Position numbers and translations under genes: made by a program. From Bradyrhizobium sp. CCGB12 (GTDB lineage Bacteria > Pseudomonadota > Alphaproteobacteria > Rhizobiales > Xanthobacteraceae), in the NCBI RefSeq assembly GCF_024199845.1, contig NZ_JANADO010000001.1, forward strand, positions 1,116,001 through 1,180,000: 64,000 nt of DNA, in the 5' to 3' direction. Below are positions 32,263 through 41,294 of this stretch, in pieces. The notes under the pieces were generated by a model. That model was not told where the DNA came from, did not search any database, and saw only the letters and a list, made by a program, of their open reading frames with translations. How positions within the stretch are numbered: position 1 is the stretch's first letter; each line of letters starts with the position of its first letter.

Positions 32263-32931
32263 ATGAGTGCAGCAAAGCGACATATCGCCAGCCTTCGCGA
32301 CGAATATGCCGAGATGACACGGCAGCGCATCGTTGCGGCGTTTGTCGAGACGCTGGAAGATGAGGCGGCTGACGATATTTCCATGGCCGCGGTGGCCAAG
32401 CGCGCGAAGGTCGCCGAGCGAACCATCTATCGGCATTTCAAGACCCGCGCGGAACTGTTCGCGGCGGCCGGCGAGTGGATCGAGGACAACGTCTTCAGCT
32501 ACATTCCCTTCACCTCGCCCGACGAGCTGCCGGATATCTTCCGCAAGCTGTGCAAGCGGTTCGACCGCCATCCGCATCTGGCGCGCGCCATTGCGATGAC
32601 GCGGGCCGGCCGTCGGGTACGCGCCGGGTTCCGGCGACACCTGATCGACCAGCATCACAAGGCAATGGCACCGCTGGTGCGGCATCTCCCCGCGAAGGAG
32701 ATTCGTCAGGCGGAGGCGCTCGCATCCTATCTCAACAACGTGCTGGCATGGAATGCGATGCGCGAGGACTTCGGCATGTCCAGCGCCGAGATCGCCGACG
32801 CGATCGAGTGGGCGCTCACGACGCTTTTGAAAGATGTCCGTCAGCGCGATGCAGCTGCAGCGCGCGGCGGCAAGGCCAGCAAATCGCCGCGAAAGCGAAC
32901 CACAGCGCGCGAAAGTACCGGCGTGGAGTGA
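32263..32931 (+). CDS. TetR/AcrR family transcriptional regulator
   Basis: 222 residues. The N-terminal TetR HTH is clear (QRIVAAFVETLEDEAADDIS, then VAKRAKVAERTIYRHFKTR, residues about 20-65), followed by a helical ligand-binding domain and a basic Lys/Arg/Ser tail. It is 8 bp upstream of the adenine deaminase gene and probably controls that gene and the permease after it, with a purine as a likely ligand; this is inferred from position. The ATG at 32263 starts the recognisable domain; the frame is open upstream without family sequence. The 252-bp gap before it shows no supported gene. Confidence 0.88.
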   Translation: MSAAKRHIASLRDEYAEMTRQRIVAAFVETLEDEAADDISMAAVAKRAKVAERTIYRHFKTRAELFAAAGEWIEDNVFSYIPFTSPDELPDIFRKLCKRFDRHPHLARAIAMTRAGRRVRAGFRRHLIDQHHKAMAPLVRHLPAKEIRQAEALASYLNNVLAWNAMREDFGMSSAEIADAIEWALTTLLKDVRQRDAAAARGGKASKSPRKRTTARESTGVE

Positions 32932-32939
32932 GGCAGGCC

Positions 32940-34805
32940 ATGAATGCGATCCCCGACGACCTCCTGATCAACGCGCGCGACGAGGTTCGCATCCGCCAGG
33001 ACCTGGTGCTGACGGCGCTCGGCCGACGTCCGGCCGATCGCTCCTTGCGGGTCGGCAGGTTGCTCGATGTGCACAGCCGCACCTGGAGCCAGGATCAGGA
33101 GATCGTTTTCAAGGGCCGGCGTATTGCGTGGGTCGGGCCGGCCGGCGCCTATGCCGGCGAGGTCCGGGAGCGCGTGCATCGGCCGGATCTTGCCGCGGTG
33201 CCCGGCTTCGGCGAGGTACACAAACATATCGAAAGCTCGCATCTGACGCCGGAATGGGAGGCGGCGCTGGTGCTGCCGCACGGCAATACCTGGACCTGCG
33301 AGGCGAGCCATGAATTTTCCAACGTCAACGGCGCGCGCAATCTCGAATTCTGGTTCGAGGCGCGCCGCCGCGGTTCGCCGCTCAAGATCTTTCCGCAACC
33401 CGGTTCAGCCGTGCCGCCGACGGCTTACGAATGGGGCGGCGGCTGGTATGGCCACGACGAGCAAGCGCGCTTCATGACCGAGAGCCTGATGGTCACCGGG
33501 CTCGACGAAGTGATGGACTGGCCGGCCGTTTGGAATCCCGACAATCCCTCCTACAAGCGGCTCTGGGGCATGATCGAGGCGACGTTTGCCGCGCGCGGCG
33601 TCGTCGAAGGCCACGCGTCGGGTTTGCGCGATCTGCCTTCCATCAATGCCTTTGCCGCGGCCGGGCTCGCTTCCGACCACGAAGTGCAGACGCCAGAGGA
33701 AACCTGGGACAAGCTCACCCGCGGCTTGTTCGTCGAGCTGCGCGTGTATGCAATGGACGAGATCGTCAAATGGCTGCTCGCGAAGGGCTTGCAGGACTGG
33801 TCGCAGATCGCGTTCACCACGGATGATCGCAGCGCCAGCCACACGCTCGAGCTCGGCGCCAGCGATCACAATGCGCGGGTCGCGATCGAGGCCGGTCTTG
33901 CGCCTGAGATCGCGATCCAGTGTCTCACCATCAATCCGGCGCGGCACATGCGCCTCACGCCGTTCGTCGGCAGCCTGGCTCCCGGGCGTTTTGGCGACGT
34001 CGTGCTGCTCTCGGATGTCGCCAAGCTCACGATCGCCGAAGTGTGGGCCGATGGCGCCCAGGTATCCGAGGGAAAGCGCCATCTCGGCAAGGTGCCTGAG
34101 ATCCAGTGGCCGGATTGGGCAACGAAGACAGTCAACATCAAGCGCACGATCAAGCCTCAGGATTTCGAGCTTCCGGCCGCACCCGGCCGTACCACGATGA
34201 AGGCGGCTGTGATCCGCCCCTTCCATTGGCATCCCGAATTCTACACGCTCGAATTGCCCGTGCGTGACGGTGCCGTGCAGCGCGACGAGAGCGAGGCCAT
34301 CACCAAATTCGCCATCGTCGACCGTTTTTCCGGCGACGGGCGGGTTGCCAAGATGTTCTGGCGCGGCTGTGGGCCGCGCACGCCGGATACGGCCGTGGCC
34401 TGTTCGGTCGCGCACGACAAGCACAATATCTGGGTGGTCGGTTCGTCCGACGCGGCGATGGCGAAGGCGGTGAACGCGCTGGTCGAACTTCAGGGCGGCT
34501 GGGCGCTGGTGCGCGAGGGTAAGCTCGTCGCCACCGTACGCTTCGAGGTCGGCGGGCTGATGAGCTGTCGCTCGGCGCAGGCGCTCGATGCCGAGATGCA
34601 GGCGCTTTACGCAGAGGGCCGCAAGGTCGACTGGATGTACGAGCCGACGTTCCGGCCGCGCTGGTATCCGGGATTTCCGGAGCGGCTCATGTTCGCAACG
34701 CTGACCTGTGCGCCCTGGAGCTGGGTCCTGGTGGCGCCGTGCGAGCAGGCGCCGCTCGGCTTCATCAACGTGCAGACCGGTGAAGCGCACCCGGTGGTCT
34801 GGTAG
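32940..34805 (+). CDS. ade: Adenine deaminase-like amidohydrolase
   Basis: 621 residues. The metal-binding motif is GFGEVHKHIESSHLTPEW (residues about 89-106); adenine deaminases have the H-x-H-I-E-S-S pattern here. Further motifs are VEGHASGLRDLPSINA, AAGLASDHE and AFTTDDRSASHTL, then a C-terminal adenine deaminase domain with GGWALVREGKLVATV. It converts adenine to hypoxanthine and ammonia, feeding the XDH. It lies between the TetR gene and a purine permease, 13 bp before the latter. Confidence 0.88.
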   Translation: MNAIPDDLLINARDEVRIRQDLVLTALGRRPADRSLRVGRLLDVHSRTWSQDQEIVFKGRRIAWVGPAGAYAGEVRERVHRPDLAAVPGFGEVHKHIESSHLTPEWEAALVLPHGNTWTCEASHEFSNVNGARNLEFWFEARRRGSPLKIFPQPGSAVPPTAYEWGGGWYGHDEQARFMTESLMVTGLDEVMDWPAVWNPDNPSYKRLWGMIEATFAARGVVEGHASGLRDLPSINAFAAAGLASDHEVQTPEETWDKLTRGLFVELRVYAMDEIVKWLLAKGLQDWSQIAFTTDDRSASHTLELGASDHNARVAIEAGLAPEIAIQCLTINPARHMRLTPFVGSLAPGRFGDVVLLSDVAKLTIAEVWADGAQVSEGKRHLGKVPEIQWPDWATKTVNIKRTIKPQDFELPAAPGRTTMKAAVIRPFHWHPEFYTLELPVRDGAVQRDESEAITKFAIVDRFSGDGRVAKMFWRGCGPRTPDTAVACSVAHDKHNIWVVGSSDAAMAKAVNALVELQGGWALVREGKLVATVRFEVGGLMSCRSAQALDAEMQALYAEGRKVDWMYEPTFRPRWYPGFPERLMFATLTCAPWSWVLVAPCEQAPLGFINVQTGEAHPVVW

Positions 34806-34818
34806 GGGGAAGACTGGC

Positions 34819-36207
34819 ATGAACGAGATGACGAAGCCGCAACTCGCTCCCAAGCCGGCACCGCACGCAGCTTCGGGATTGCTGGATCGCACCTTTGGCC
34901 TCACCGAACGTGGCACGAGCGTTGGTCGGGAGGTGACGGCCGGCGCGACCACCTTCGCGGCTATGGCTTACATCATCGCCGTGAATCCCGCGATCATGTC
35001 CAACGCCGGGATGGATCGTGCCGATCTCGTCAGCGCGACGGCGCTTGCTGCGATCTTCGGCTCGGTGATGATGGGGCTGTGGGCCAACCTGCCGCTCGCA
35101 GTTGCGCCCGCGATGGGCTCTAATGTCATCTTCACCTATGTTATCGTCAAGCAGATGGGCATGCCCTGGCAAGGCGCCCTCGCCATGGTCGCTCTCACCG
35201 GCGTGCTGTTCCTGATCCTCAGCTTGTCGAAGCTGCGCGAGAAAGTCGCGAAGGACGTGCCGGAGGCGCTGAAAATCGGCATCCAGGCGGCGGTCGGTAC
35301 CCTGATCGTCTTCATTGCGTTACGGGGCGCCGGCTTCGTGGTCCAGAACTCGTCGACCTACATCGCCATGGGATCCTTGCGCAGCCCGCCGGTTCTGCTG
35401 ACGCTGTTCGGCCTCCTGCTCACGCCGGTGCTGGTGGCGCGCCGGGTGCCGGCCGCGCTGATCCTGTCGATCGCGGTGCTCACCCTGATCGGATTCTTCG
35501 TCCCAGGCGCCAACGGAAAGATGGTGACGTCGGTGCCATCAGCCATCATGGCTTGGCCGCGCTGGCCGACCGGCACCTTCTTGGCACTCGATATTGGCTA
35601 TCTCTTCAGCCACTTCGTCGTGGCGCTGCCGCTGCTGTTCTATTTCCTGTGTGCCGAATTCTTTTCGACGCTGGGCACGCTGATCGGCGTGACCGGCGCT
35701 GCCAATTTGCGCAAGCCCGACGGCTCGATCCCGAATGCCACCGCCGCATTTGCGACCGACGCGACCGCTTCGATCGTGGGGCCGTTGCTCGGTACCTCCG
35801 TCGTCACCGCCTACATCGAATCCATCACCGGCGTGCAGGCCGGCGGTCGCACCGGTCTGACCTCGCTGACGGTTGCAGGCTTCTTCTTCCTCGCGCTGTT
35901 CTTCTGGCCGATCTTCGTCATCATCCCGCCGCAAGCGACCGCGCCCGCACTGGTGCTCGTCGGCGTGCTGATGATGCAGGGCCTCGCCCGCATTGACATG
36001 ACCGATCTCGTCAATGCGGTTCCGATCGTGCTGACGTTGCTGGTCACCGTGTTGACCAATAACCTCATCAACGGAATGGCCCTGGGCACGCTGAGCTACA
36101 TCGCCCTGGAAGTGACGGTCGGCCGGCGGTCGCAGATTCCGGCGATGGTGTGGGGACTCGGGTGCGTGTTCATCGCTTACGCGATCGTGATCGCACAGAT
36201 CTTTTGA
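34819..36207 (+). CDS. NCS2 family purine permease (AzgA-like)
   Basis: 462 residues, about 12 or more hydrophobic segments. The AzgA-type N-terminal block (EVTAGATTFAAMAYIIAVNP) and the conserved stretch FATDATASIVGPLLGTS followed by VTAYIESITGVQAGGRTG identify a proton-coupled adenine/hypoxanthine/guanine transporter of the inner membrane. It is 13 bp downstream of the adenine deaminase gene and thus likely supplies its substrate. The ATG at 34819 follows GGGGGAAGACTGGC. Confidence 0.94.
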   Translation: MNEMTKPQLAPKPAPHAASGLLDRTFGLTERGTSVGREVTAGATTFAAMAYIIAVNPAIMSNAGMDRADLVSATALAAIFGSVMMGLWANLPLAVAPAMGSNVIFTYVIVKQMGMPWQGALAMVALTGVLFLILSLSKLREKVAKDVPEALKIGIQAAVGTLIVFIALRGAGFVVQNSSTYIAMGSLRSPPVLLTLFGLLLTPVLVARRVPAALILSIAVLTLIGFFVPGANGKMVTSVPSAIMAWPRWPTGTFLALDIGYLFSHFVVALPLLFYFLCAEFFSTLGTLIGVTGAANLRKPDGSIPNATAAFATDATASIVGPLLGTSVVTAYIESITGVQAGGRTGLTSLTVAGFFFLALFFWPIFVIIPPQATAPALVLVGVLMMQGLARIDMTDLVNAVPIVLTLLVTVLTNNLINGMALGTLSYIALEVTVGRRSQIPAMVWGLGCVFIAYAIVIAQIF

Positions 36208-36215
36208 CGCACGTG

Positions 36216-36437
36216 TCAGGCCGCAAGGTCCAGCAACCTGCACGACCCCCGCACGAGTACCTTGCGTCCGCCAGGTGTCATTTCAGGCACGCCGTCATTG
36301 ACAACAACGAGGCCGAGCTTGACGAGGCTTTCCACGAGATAGACCCTCGATAGGCGGCCGTTCGACGCCGGATTGCGAAGTGTGCGTAACGCTTCCCATT
36401 GATCCGGAGAAAGATCGAAGTCGACGTCGTTGCTCAT
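36216..36437 (-). CDS. Small hypothetical protein, 73 residues
   Basis: Sequence DLSPDQWEALRTLRNP followed by SRVYLVESLVKLGLVVVND looks like a compact helical/winged-helix fold, ending with a short basic segment. No signal peptide and no known family that I recall. It is convergent with the permease gene, 8 bp away. Real-gene status is supported by balanced composition and the clean ATG at 36437. Confidence 0.55.
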   Translation of the reverse strand: MSNDVDFDLSPDQWEALRTLRNPASNGRLSRVYLVESLVKLGLVVVNDGVPEMTPGGRKVLVRGSCRLLDLAA

Positions 36438-36806
36438 GTTGCCTCAAGCGATAGTGCCGTTCGCGCGCCTCTGTTAGCGACGCTGCATGAACACCATGCG
36501 ACGACAATGAGTCGGGAATTCGGTGAGTTGTTTAGAATGCCTCTTCACAAATTGCCGCACTTCGTTGCGCCACAAGAGTTAAGATCGTCCGACCACGAAA
36601 ATCGTCCCGGACTCCGATCACATATTGATGATTTAGGCTTGGATGCTGCGACGCAGAACTACTGCGCTGCACGGGAAGCGCTACTGTCCCATTTCGCGTC
36701 GCAATATGCAGAGAGTCGCAATATGCACAGAAATGATGAGACTGAGTATTCAGGACTCTGTTAGGTTGATTCACGGCGAATGGCTTCACAGGCAGGAGTG
36801 GAGTGC
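36438..36806. other. Intergenic region, lower GC, with a 17-bp-period direct repeat
   Basis: 369 bp without a convincing gene. It contains two copies of GTCGCAATATGCA (36698-36710 and 36715-36727) and is visibly less GC-rich than its surroundings. A plus-strand frame from about 36509 and a minus-strand frame over 36532-36789 both give family-less translations. Confidence 0.4.
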
Positions 36807-36983
36807 ATGAACAGGCTGGTCGAAATTCGCAGTCAGGAGTCGCTGTGCCGGGAGCGCGCTGCGCTCGATTTTGAGCGACGGGTTTTCTGGCTCGCGCAAG
36901 CCGAGGAATGGGAGCAGCGCGCGCTCGACGAAATTGCGTATCACTTTCGGGAATGCAATCTTGCCCAGGCCGAGGCCGCCTGA
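36807..36983 (+). CDS. Small hypothetical protein, 58 residues
   Basis: A short, highly charged helical protein (RSQESLCRERAALDFERRVFW, then AEEWEQRALDEIAYHF; a likely coiled coil). The ATG at 36807 has AGGAGTGGAG directly upstream. No known family; similar short Glu/Arg-rich proteins are common orphans in Bradyrhizobium. Confidence 0.55.
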   Translation: MNRLVEIRSQESLCRERAALDFERRVFWLAQAEEWEQRALDEIAYHFRECNLAQAEAA

Positions 36984-37008
36984 CCTCAAGGGCGGGCCTG
37001 ATCGCCGA

Positions 37009-38385
37009 TCACTGATAGGTAGCGACGATATCGGACACTGCGCGCTCAAGCTGTTGCGCGGTGGCGCATTGGCGCACGACGCTGCAAAAGGTCGCGTAGC
37101 GCGGCATCTCGGAATCGCCAAAGCCCCAGGCGAGCCGTCCTTCGGGATTGAGCCAAACCAGTCGCTTCGAACGTTCGGAGATGCGGCGCAGGATGTCGGC
37201 GCGGGGATCCAGATTGTTGCTGCGGGCGTCGCCGAGCACGATCACCGTGGTCTGCGGCGTCAGCGTGCTCATGAACTCTTTCTCGAAATCGACCAACGAG
37301 GAGCCGTAGTCGGAGGAGCCGAAGCCGACCTTGGACATGATCTCGGCCATCGCCTCTTCCGGCGCGTTCTTCTCCAAGATCTCGCTGACCTCGATCAGAT
37401 GCGATGAGAAGGCAAACGAGTGGACGTCGTCGACCACCTCGTGCAGCGAGTGGATCAGGAGCAGGAAGAAGTCGGAGACCTGAGCGACCGAGCCGGAGAC
37501 GTCGCAGAGCGCCACGATCTTGGGCCGGTCGCGATGCTTGCGCTTCCATGCGGTGAGGAAAGGCACGCCGCCCCAGGCCGCGTTACGGCGAAGCGTACGG
37601 CGAACGTCGAGATGGCCGCGGCGCTGGCGTTTGCGCGGCTTCGAATAGCGCTCGCGCAGCCGGCGTGCGATCTGGCGGATGAGGGCGCGCATCTCGGCGA
37701 CCTGTCGGCGCTCGATGCGCGCGAGCGGTGCGTTGCGCAGGATTTCGTTGCGGAGGTTTTCGGCTTCCTCGCGGGCGTAGAGAGCAAGCCCCTGGGAGAC
37801 CGTGTCACGCACCGCTTCGCGCAGGGCATCGAGCGCGGCGCGAAGACGTTCGGCCAGCGACGGGTTGGTCGCGGTCAATTCGTCCAGATCGTCCCGCAGG
37901 CGCTGCAGACCCATGGCGTCGAGGATGCGGCTGGAGAAGATGCCGCGCTGGGTGGAGTAACGGATATCGGAGAGTGAGGCGGCACCGGAGGCAGTGGCGA
38001 TCGCGGCCGCAATCGCATTGCGATCCTGCGACAGCAGCATCTGCGCAAGCGGGCCCAACTCCTGGCGAGGCTGACCTTCACCCGTTTCGCTGGCCGCGCC
38101 GGACGAGGGCGACTGATCTGGGCCCTGCTGAGCGTCCTCGCTGCTGGTCTCAGGCTGATCCTGCCGCGGTTCCGGCTGACTGAAGAAGAGATCGAAACAG
38201 TCGGCGAGTGCGAGCTTCTCGTCCTGCGACTTGGCGAGCGTCAGCAGCAGCGCATCGCGCAGGATGGCCCGGTCGGAGAAGCCGACCTGCTTGACCGCGC
38301 GCATCGCATCGATGCTTTCGGCAGGCGAGACGTGGACGCCGACGCCCCGGGCTGCCCGAAAGAAACGATGGAGATTCTCGCGCAT
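37009..38385 (-). CDS. VWA domain protein (CoxE-like)
   Basis: 458 residues. A helical N-terminal domain, an acidic/Gln/Ser-rich linker (about residues 85-125), and a C-terminal von Willebrand factor A domain with the MIDAS motif DVSGSVAQVS and later TVIVLGDARSNNL. CoxE-like proteins act together with MoxR-type AAA+ ATPases as chaperones that insert metals or remodel complexes. The partner ATPase gene lies 5 bp upstream in the same direction. The target is unknown; no CO-dehydrogenase genes are adjacent. The ATG at 38385 begins family sequence. Confidence 0.9.
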   Translation of the reverse strand: MRENLHRFFRAARGVGVHVSPAESIDAMRAVKQVGFSDRAILRDALLLTLAKSQDEKLALADCFDLFFSQPEPRQDQPETSSEDAQQGPDQSPSSGAASETGEGQPRQELGPLAQMLLSQDRNAIAAAIATASGAASLSDIRYSTQRGIFSSRILDAMGLQRLRDDLDELTATNPSLAERLRAALDALREAVRDTVSQGLALYAREEAENLRNEILRNAPLARIERRQVAEMRALIRQIARRLRERYSKPRKRQRRGHLDVRRTLRRNAAWGGVPFLTAWKRKHRDRPKIVALCDVSGSVAQVSDFFLLLIHSLHEVVDDVHSFAFSSHLIEVSEILEKNAPEEAMAEIMSKVGFGSSDYGSSLVDFEKEFMSTLTPQTTVIVLGDARSNNLDPRADILRRISERSKRLVWLNPEGRLAWGFGDSEMPRYATFCSVVRQCATAQQLERAVSDIVATYQ

Positions 38386-38390
38386 CGGAG

Positions 38391-39338
38391 TCAACCGAAG
38401 ACGTTGGACCGTGCCGCCTTGGCAATGAAGGTCGTAACCTGCGGCGATGCTGCCTCGATGTCGGCTTCGTATTTCAGGAGCACGTTGAGCGTGTCTTTGA
38501 CGATCTCGGTATCGAGCTCCGCAGCCTGAAGCAGCACCAGTACGCGCGCCCAATCGATGGTCTCGCTGACCGAGGGCAGCTTCTTCAGATCGAGCGAGCG
38601 GATCTCGTGGATGAAACCGACCATCTGCCGGCGCAGCGTCTGCGAGATGCCGGGCACGCGGCTCTCGACGATGCGTTCCTCCAGCCTCTGCTCGGGAAAG
38701 CCGATGTGCAGATGCAGGCAGCGCCGCTTCAGGGCGTCGCCAAGATCGCGCTCGCTGTTGGAGGTGAGGATCACCGTCGGCGGCGTGATCGCGGAGACGG
38801 TGCCGAGCTCGGGGATCGTGACCTGGAAGTCGGACAGGATTTCCAACAGAAGCGACTCGAATTCCGCATCCGACTTATCGATCTCGTCGATCAGGAGCAC
38901 GCAGCCGCCGGGCTGCTCCAGCGCCTGGAGCAGGGGACGCGGCTCGACGAATTCCTTGGAGAAGAACACGTCACCGAAATCGTGGAGCTGGTCGAGCGCG
39001 GCATGCAGCGTCTGCGCGCCGCCGAGCACTTCGCCGAGCTTGTCCTTCAGGATCTGGGTGTAGAGAAGCTGCTTGGCGTATTTCCACTCATAGAGTGCCT
39101 TGGCCTCGTCGAGGCCTTCGTAGCATTGCAGGCGGATCATCTTCATGCCGCGCCAAGCGGCAATGGCCTTGGCAAGCTCGGTCTTGCCGACGCCCGCGGG
39201 ACCCTCGACCAGGATCGGCTTCTCGATCTGCTGCGACAAATAGACGGCGGTCGCGATCTGCCGGCTCGCGATATAGCCTTGTGCGGCGAGGCCGCTCTCC
39301 ACTGCCTCGATCGACGTCGAGGCCTTCTGATCAGCCAC
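38391..39338 (-). CDS. MoxR-family AAA+ ATPase (CoxD-like)
   Basis: 315 residues. Walker A is VEGPAGVGKTELAK, Walker B is CVLLIDEIDKS, and sensor-1 LTSNSERDLGDALKRRC follows. It forms a functional pair with the VWA protein encoded 5 bp downstream. The start is set to the GTG at 39338, which has GGGAG eight bases upstream; a TTG at 39353 is a possible alternative adding five residues. A likely role in assembling or activating a metalloenzyme is from family knowledge; the XDH of this window is one possible client, but nothing in the sequence ties them. Confidence 0.9.
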   Translation of the reverse strand: MADQKASTSIEAVESGLAAQGYIASRQIATAVYLSQQIEKPILVEGPAGVGKTELAKAIAAWRGMKMIRLQCYEGLDEAKALYEWKYAKQLLYTQILKDKLGEVLGGAQTLHAALDQLHDFGDVFFSKEFVEPRPLLQALEQPGGCVLLIDEIDKSDAEFESLLLEILSDFQVTIPELGTVSAITPPTVILTSNSERDLGDALKRRCLHLHIGFPEQRLEERIVESRVPGISQTLRRQMVGFIHEIRSLDLKKLPSVSETIDWARVLVLLQAAELDTEIVKDTLNVLLKYEADIEAASPQVTTFIAKAARSNVFG

Positions 39339-39480
39339 GAAGGGCGCTCCCAAAGGTCTTGCTTGAGGCTTGTTCTGCCTGCGTTCCCGGCAAAGAACAA
39401 GTCTCGTTTGGGAGGCATCAGACCCGCGTGACCGGCGTTTTTTTTCCGCTCAACGCAAATAGTTGCGCGCTGGCGCCCGA

Positions 39481-39681
39481 TCAGTGCCGCAGCAACTCCG
39501 GCTTGCGGATGGTCTGTCTGAGCTCGGCGCCGCAATCGGCGCATTCATAGACAAAGTCTATCTTGGCAAGGCTCCAATGCGGTTCTACCTCGCGCACATA
39601 CATCGGCAGGAACCCCATACAGGTGGGGCAGTTCACTGGCGCGATCTCGACCTCCTGATGATGCTGAACATAAGCTGGCAT
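39481..39681 (-). CDS. Small zinc-ribbon-like protein, 66 residues
   Basis: Two CxxC pairs (NCPTCMG and ECADCGAE) separated by about 30 residues suggest a zinc-ribbon fold. An N-terminal HHQEVE segment adds possible ligands. No family recognised. The ATG at 39681 has AAGGAGAGCC upstream, a strong ribosome binding site. It stands alone between the MoxR gene and the quinone reductase gene. Confidence 0.65.
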   Translation of the reverse strand: MPAYVQHHQEVEIAPVNCPTCMGFLPMYVREVEPHWSLAKIDFVYECADCGAELRQTIRKPELLRH

Positions 39682-39905
39682 CTCGGCTCTCCTTCGCAGG
39701 CGACTACAAACCCCGCGTGAAGGCTACTGCCACCGGCTGCAGGCTCGTCATCAACTCTTTCGAACAGAGGCGGAACGGAGGGCGTTTGTGGTTCGCTGTG
39801 ACATTCTTGTTACGCCTCTGTACTGTAACCGGCGGACTAAATGCCTATTTCACAGGCCCGATCAGGTTCTCTGAGCCTCACTGCAACGACAAGGGAGTAA
39901 CGCCC

Positions 39906-40880
39906 ATGACGCACGCCATTCGTTTTCACAAGCCCGGCGGCCCGGAAGTTCTGGTTTGGGAGGAGGTCAACGTCGGCAAGCCCGGCCCGGGCGAGGCACG
40001 CATCCGCCACACTGCCGTCGGCCTCAATTTCGTCGACATCTACAACCGCTCGGGTCTGTATCCGGCGCAACTGCCGAGCGGGCTCGGCAGCGAGGCGGCC
40101 GGCGTGATCGAGGAGGTCGGCCCAGGTGTCACCGATCTGAAGCCGGGCGATCGCGTCGCCTACGGCGCTTCGCCGCTCGGCGCTTATTCCGAAGCCCGGC
40201 TGATCCCCGCCGATCGCTTGTTGAAACTGCCTGACGGCGTCGACGACAAGACCGCAGCGGCGATGATGCTCAAGGGGCTGACGACGCAGTACCTGATCCG
40301 GCAGACTTATCGGGTAAAAGCCGGGGACACCATCCTGCTGCATGCCGCGGCCGGCGGCGTCGGTCTGATCCTGAGCCAATGGGCCAAGCATCTCGGCGCA
40401 ACCGTGATCGGCACCGTCAGCAACGACGAGAAGGCCAAGCTCGCCAAAGCGCATGGCTGCGACCACGTCATCATCTACACGCGCGAGGATTTCGTGAAGC
40501 GCGTCGACGAGATCACCGGCGGCAAGAAGGTGCCGGTCGTTTATGATTCCGTCGGCAAGGACACGTTCCTGAAATCGCTGGATTGCCTCGCGCCGCTCGG
40601 CGTTGTCGCGCTGTTCGGCCAGTCCTCGGGTGCGGTGGAGCCGTTCAATCTCGGCCTGCTGGCGCAAAAAGGCTCGCTCTACGTCACCCGGCCGACGCTA
40701 TTCACCTACGCTGCCAAGCGTGAAAGTTTGGTCGCGATGGCAGGCGAGCTGTTCGACGTCGTCAAGTCCGGCGCAGTCAAGATCGAGGTGCACCAAACCT
40801 ATCCACTGAAGGATGCCGCCAAGGCGCATGCCGATCTCGCCGCGCGCAAGACCACGGGGTCGACCGTGCTTATGGTGTGA
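39906..40880 (+). CDS. qor: NADPH:quinone oxidoreductase (zinc-independent MDR family)
   Basis: 324 residues. A GroES-like N-terminal domain (VGLNFVDIYNRSGLYP) and a Rossmann domain with the AAAGGVGLILSQWA nucleotide-binding loop are those of quinone oxidoreductase 1. The structural-zinc cysteines of alcohol dehydrogenases are absent. YVTRPTLFTYAAKR near residue 260 is typical for QorA. It reduces quinones with NADPH in the cytoplasm. The ATG at 39906 follows AAGGGAGTAACGCC. Confidence 0.93.
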   Translation: MTHAIRFHKPGGPEVLVWEEVNVGKPGPGEARIRHTAVGLNFVDIYNRSGLYPAQLPSGLGSEAAGVIEEVGPGVTDLKPGDRVAYGASPLGAYSEARLIPADRLLKLPDGVDDKTAAAMMLKGLTTQYLIRQTYRVKAGDTILLHAAAGGVGLILSQWAKHLGATVIGTVSNDEKAKLAKAHGCDHVIIYTREDFVKRVDEITGGKKVPVVYDSVGKDTFLKSLDCLAPLGVVALFGQSSGAVEPFNLGLLAQKGSLYVTRPTLFTYAAKRESLVAMAGELFDVVKSGAVKIEVHQTYPLKDAAKAHADLAARKTTGSTVLMV

Positions 40881-40920
40881 TGTCCGCCCGGGCGGGCGTG
40901 GCGCAGGCTGCCGGCTTCCG

Positions 40921-41196
40921 TCATGTCCGCTCGTGCTTGCGCAGATCGCGGGCGTGATCGCGGTTGGCTGCCTGGAGGTCGATGTCCTCGGGCGGAATCT
41001 GGGGCAGGGCGGCCTCGGTCAGGATGGCCTCGGTCACGTCCTCGACCGAGTTCTCGGCGATTTCGTGGATGAACGAGACATTCTGGTATTCGCCGGAAGC
41101 GATGCGGGAGATGACCTCGCGTCTTGTGATCTCGGGATCGACGACCGCCTCGCGGCCGCGCCGCCCATAGTCGATCATCACGACGAAATATTGCAT
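40921..41196 (-). CDS. Hypothetical 91-residue protein under S24-type operator control
   Basis: A small acidic protein: beta-rich start (MQYFVVMIDYGRRGREAVV) followed by ITRREVISRIASGEYQNVSF and a helical part, with a charged C-terminus (RDHARDLRKHE). It has no family that I know. What makes it notable is its promoter: TTGACT-N17-AATAAT at 41236-41264 with the motif TTCT-N7-GGAA inside the spacer, and a second motif just upstream. It is therefore a likely target of the repressor encoded 98 bp upstream. Confidence 0.68.
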   Translation of the reverse strand: MQYFVVMIDYGRRGREAVVDPEITRREVISRIASGEYQNVSFIHEIAENSVEDVTEAILTEAALPQIPPEDIDLQAANRDHARDLRKHERT

Positions 41197-41235
41197 GGAA
41201 CGAACCTGCCGCACGCCTGGTCGGGAGTGCGGCAG

Positions 41236-41264
41236 ATTATTTCTGAAAAACGGAACTAAGTCAA
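41236..41264 (-). promoter_or_regulatory. Strong sigma-70-type promoter of the 91-residue gene
   Basis: On the minus strand TTGACT (41264-41259), a 17-bp spacer, then AATAAT (41241-41236), 40 bp before the ATG at 41196. The spacer contains the operator-like motif at 41241-41255. Confidence 0.7.
41241..41255. promoter_or_regulatory. Operator-like motif TTCT-N7-GGAA (site 1)
   Basis: TTCTGAAAAACGGAA overlaps the -10 end and spacer of the promoter at 41236-41264. It matches three further sites near the S24 repressor gene (41272, 41940, 41997), so a repressor bound here would block RNA polymerase. Confidence 0.6.
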
Positions 41265-41271
41265 GCGCGAT

Positions 41272-41286
41272 TTCCAAAAATCGGAA
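41272..41286. promoter_or_regulatory. Operator-like motif TTCC-N7-GGAA (site 2)
   Basis: TTCCAAAAATCGGAA is the best-matched palindromic copy, with extended arms CGATTTCC and GGAAATCG (41268-41275, 41283-41290). It lies just upstream of the -35 box of the 91-residue gene, 31 bp from site 1 (about three helical turns), which would allow cooperative binding. Confidence 0.6.
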
Positions 41287-41294
41287 ATCGATAC

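Noticed and set aside
36509..36764. Plus-strand frame of about 85 codons in the low-GC gap
   Set aside because: No ribosome binding site, and a 17-bp-period repeat lies within it; a minus-strand frame over the same stretch is equally unconvincing.
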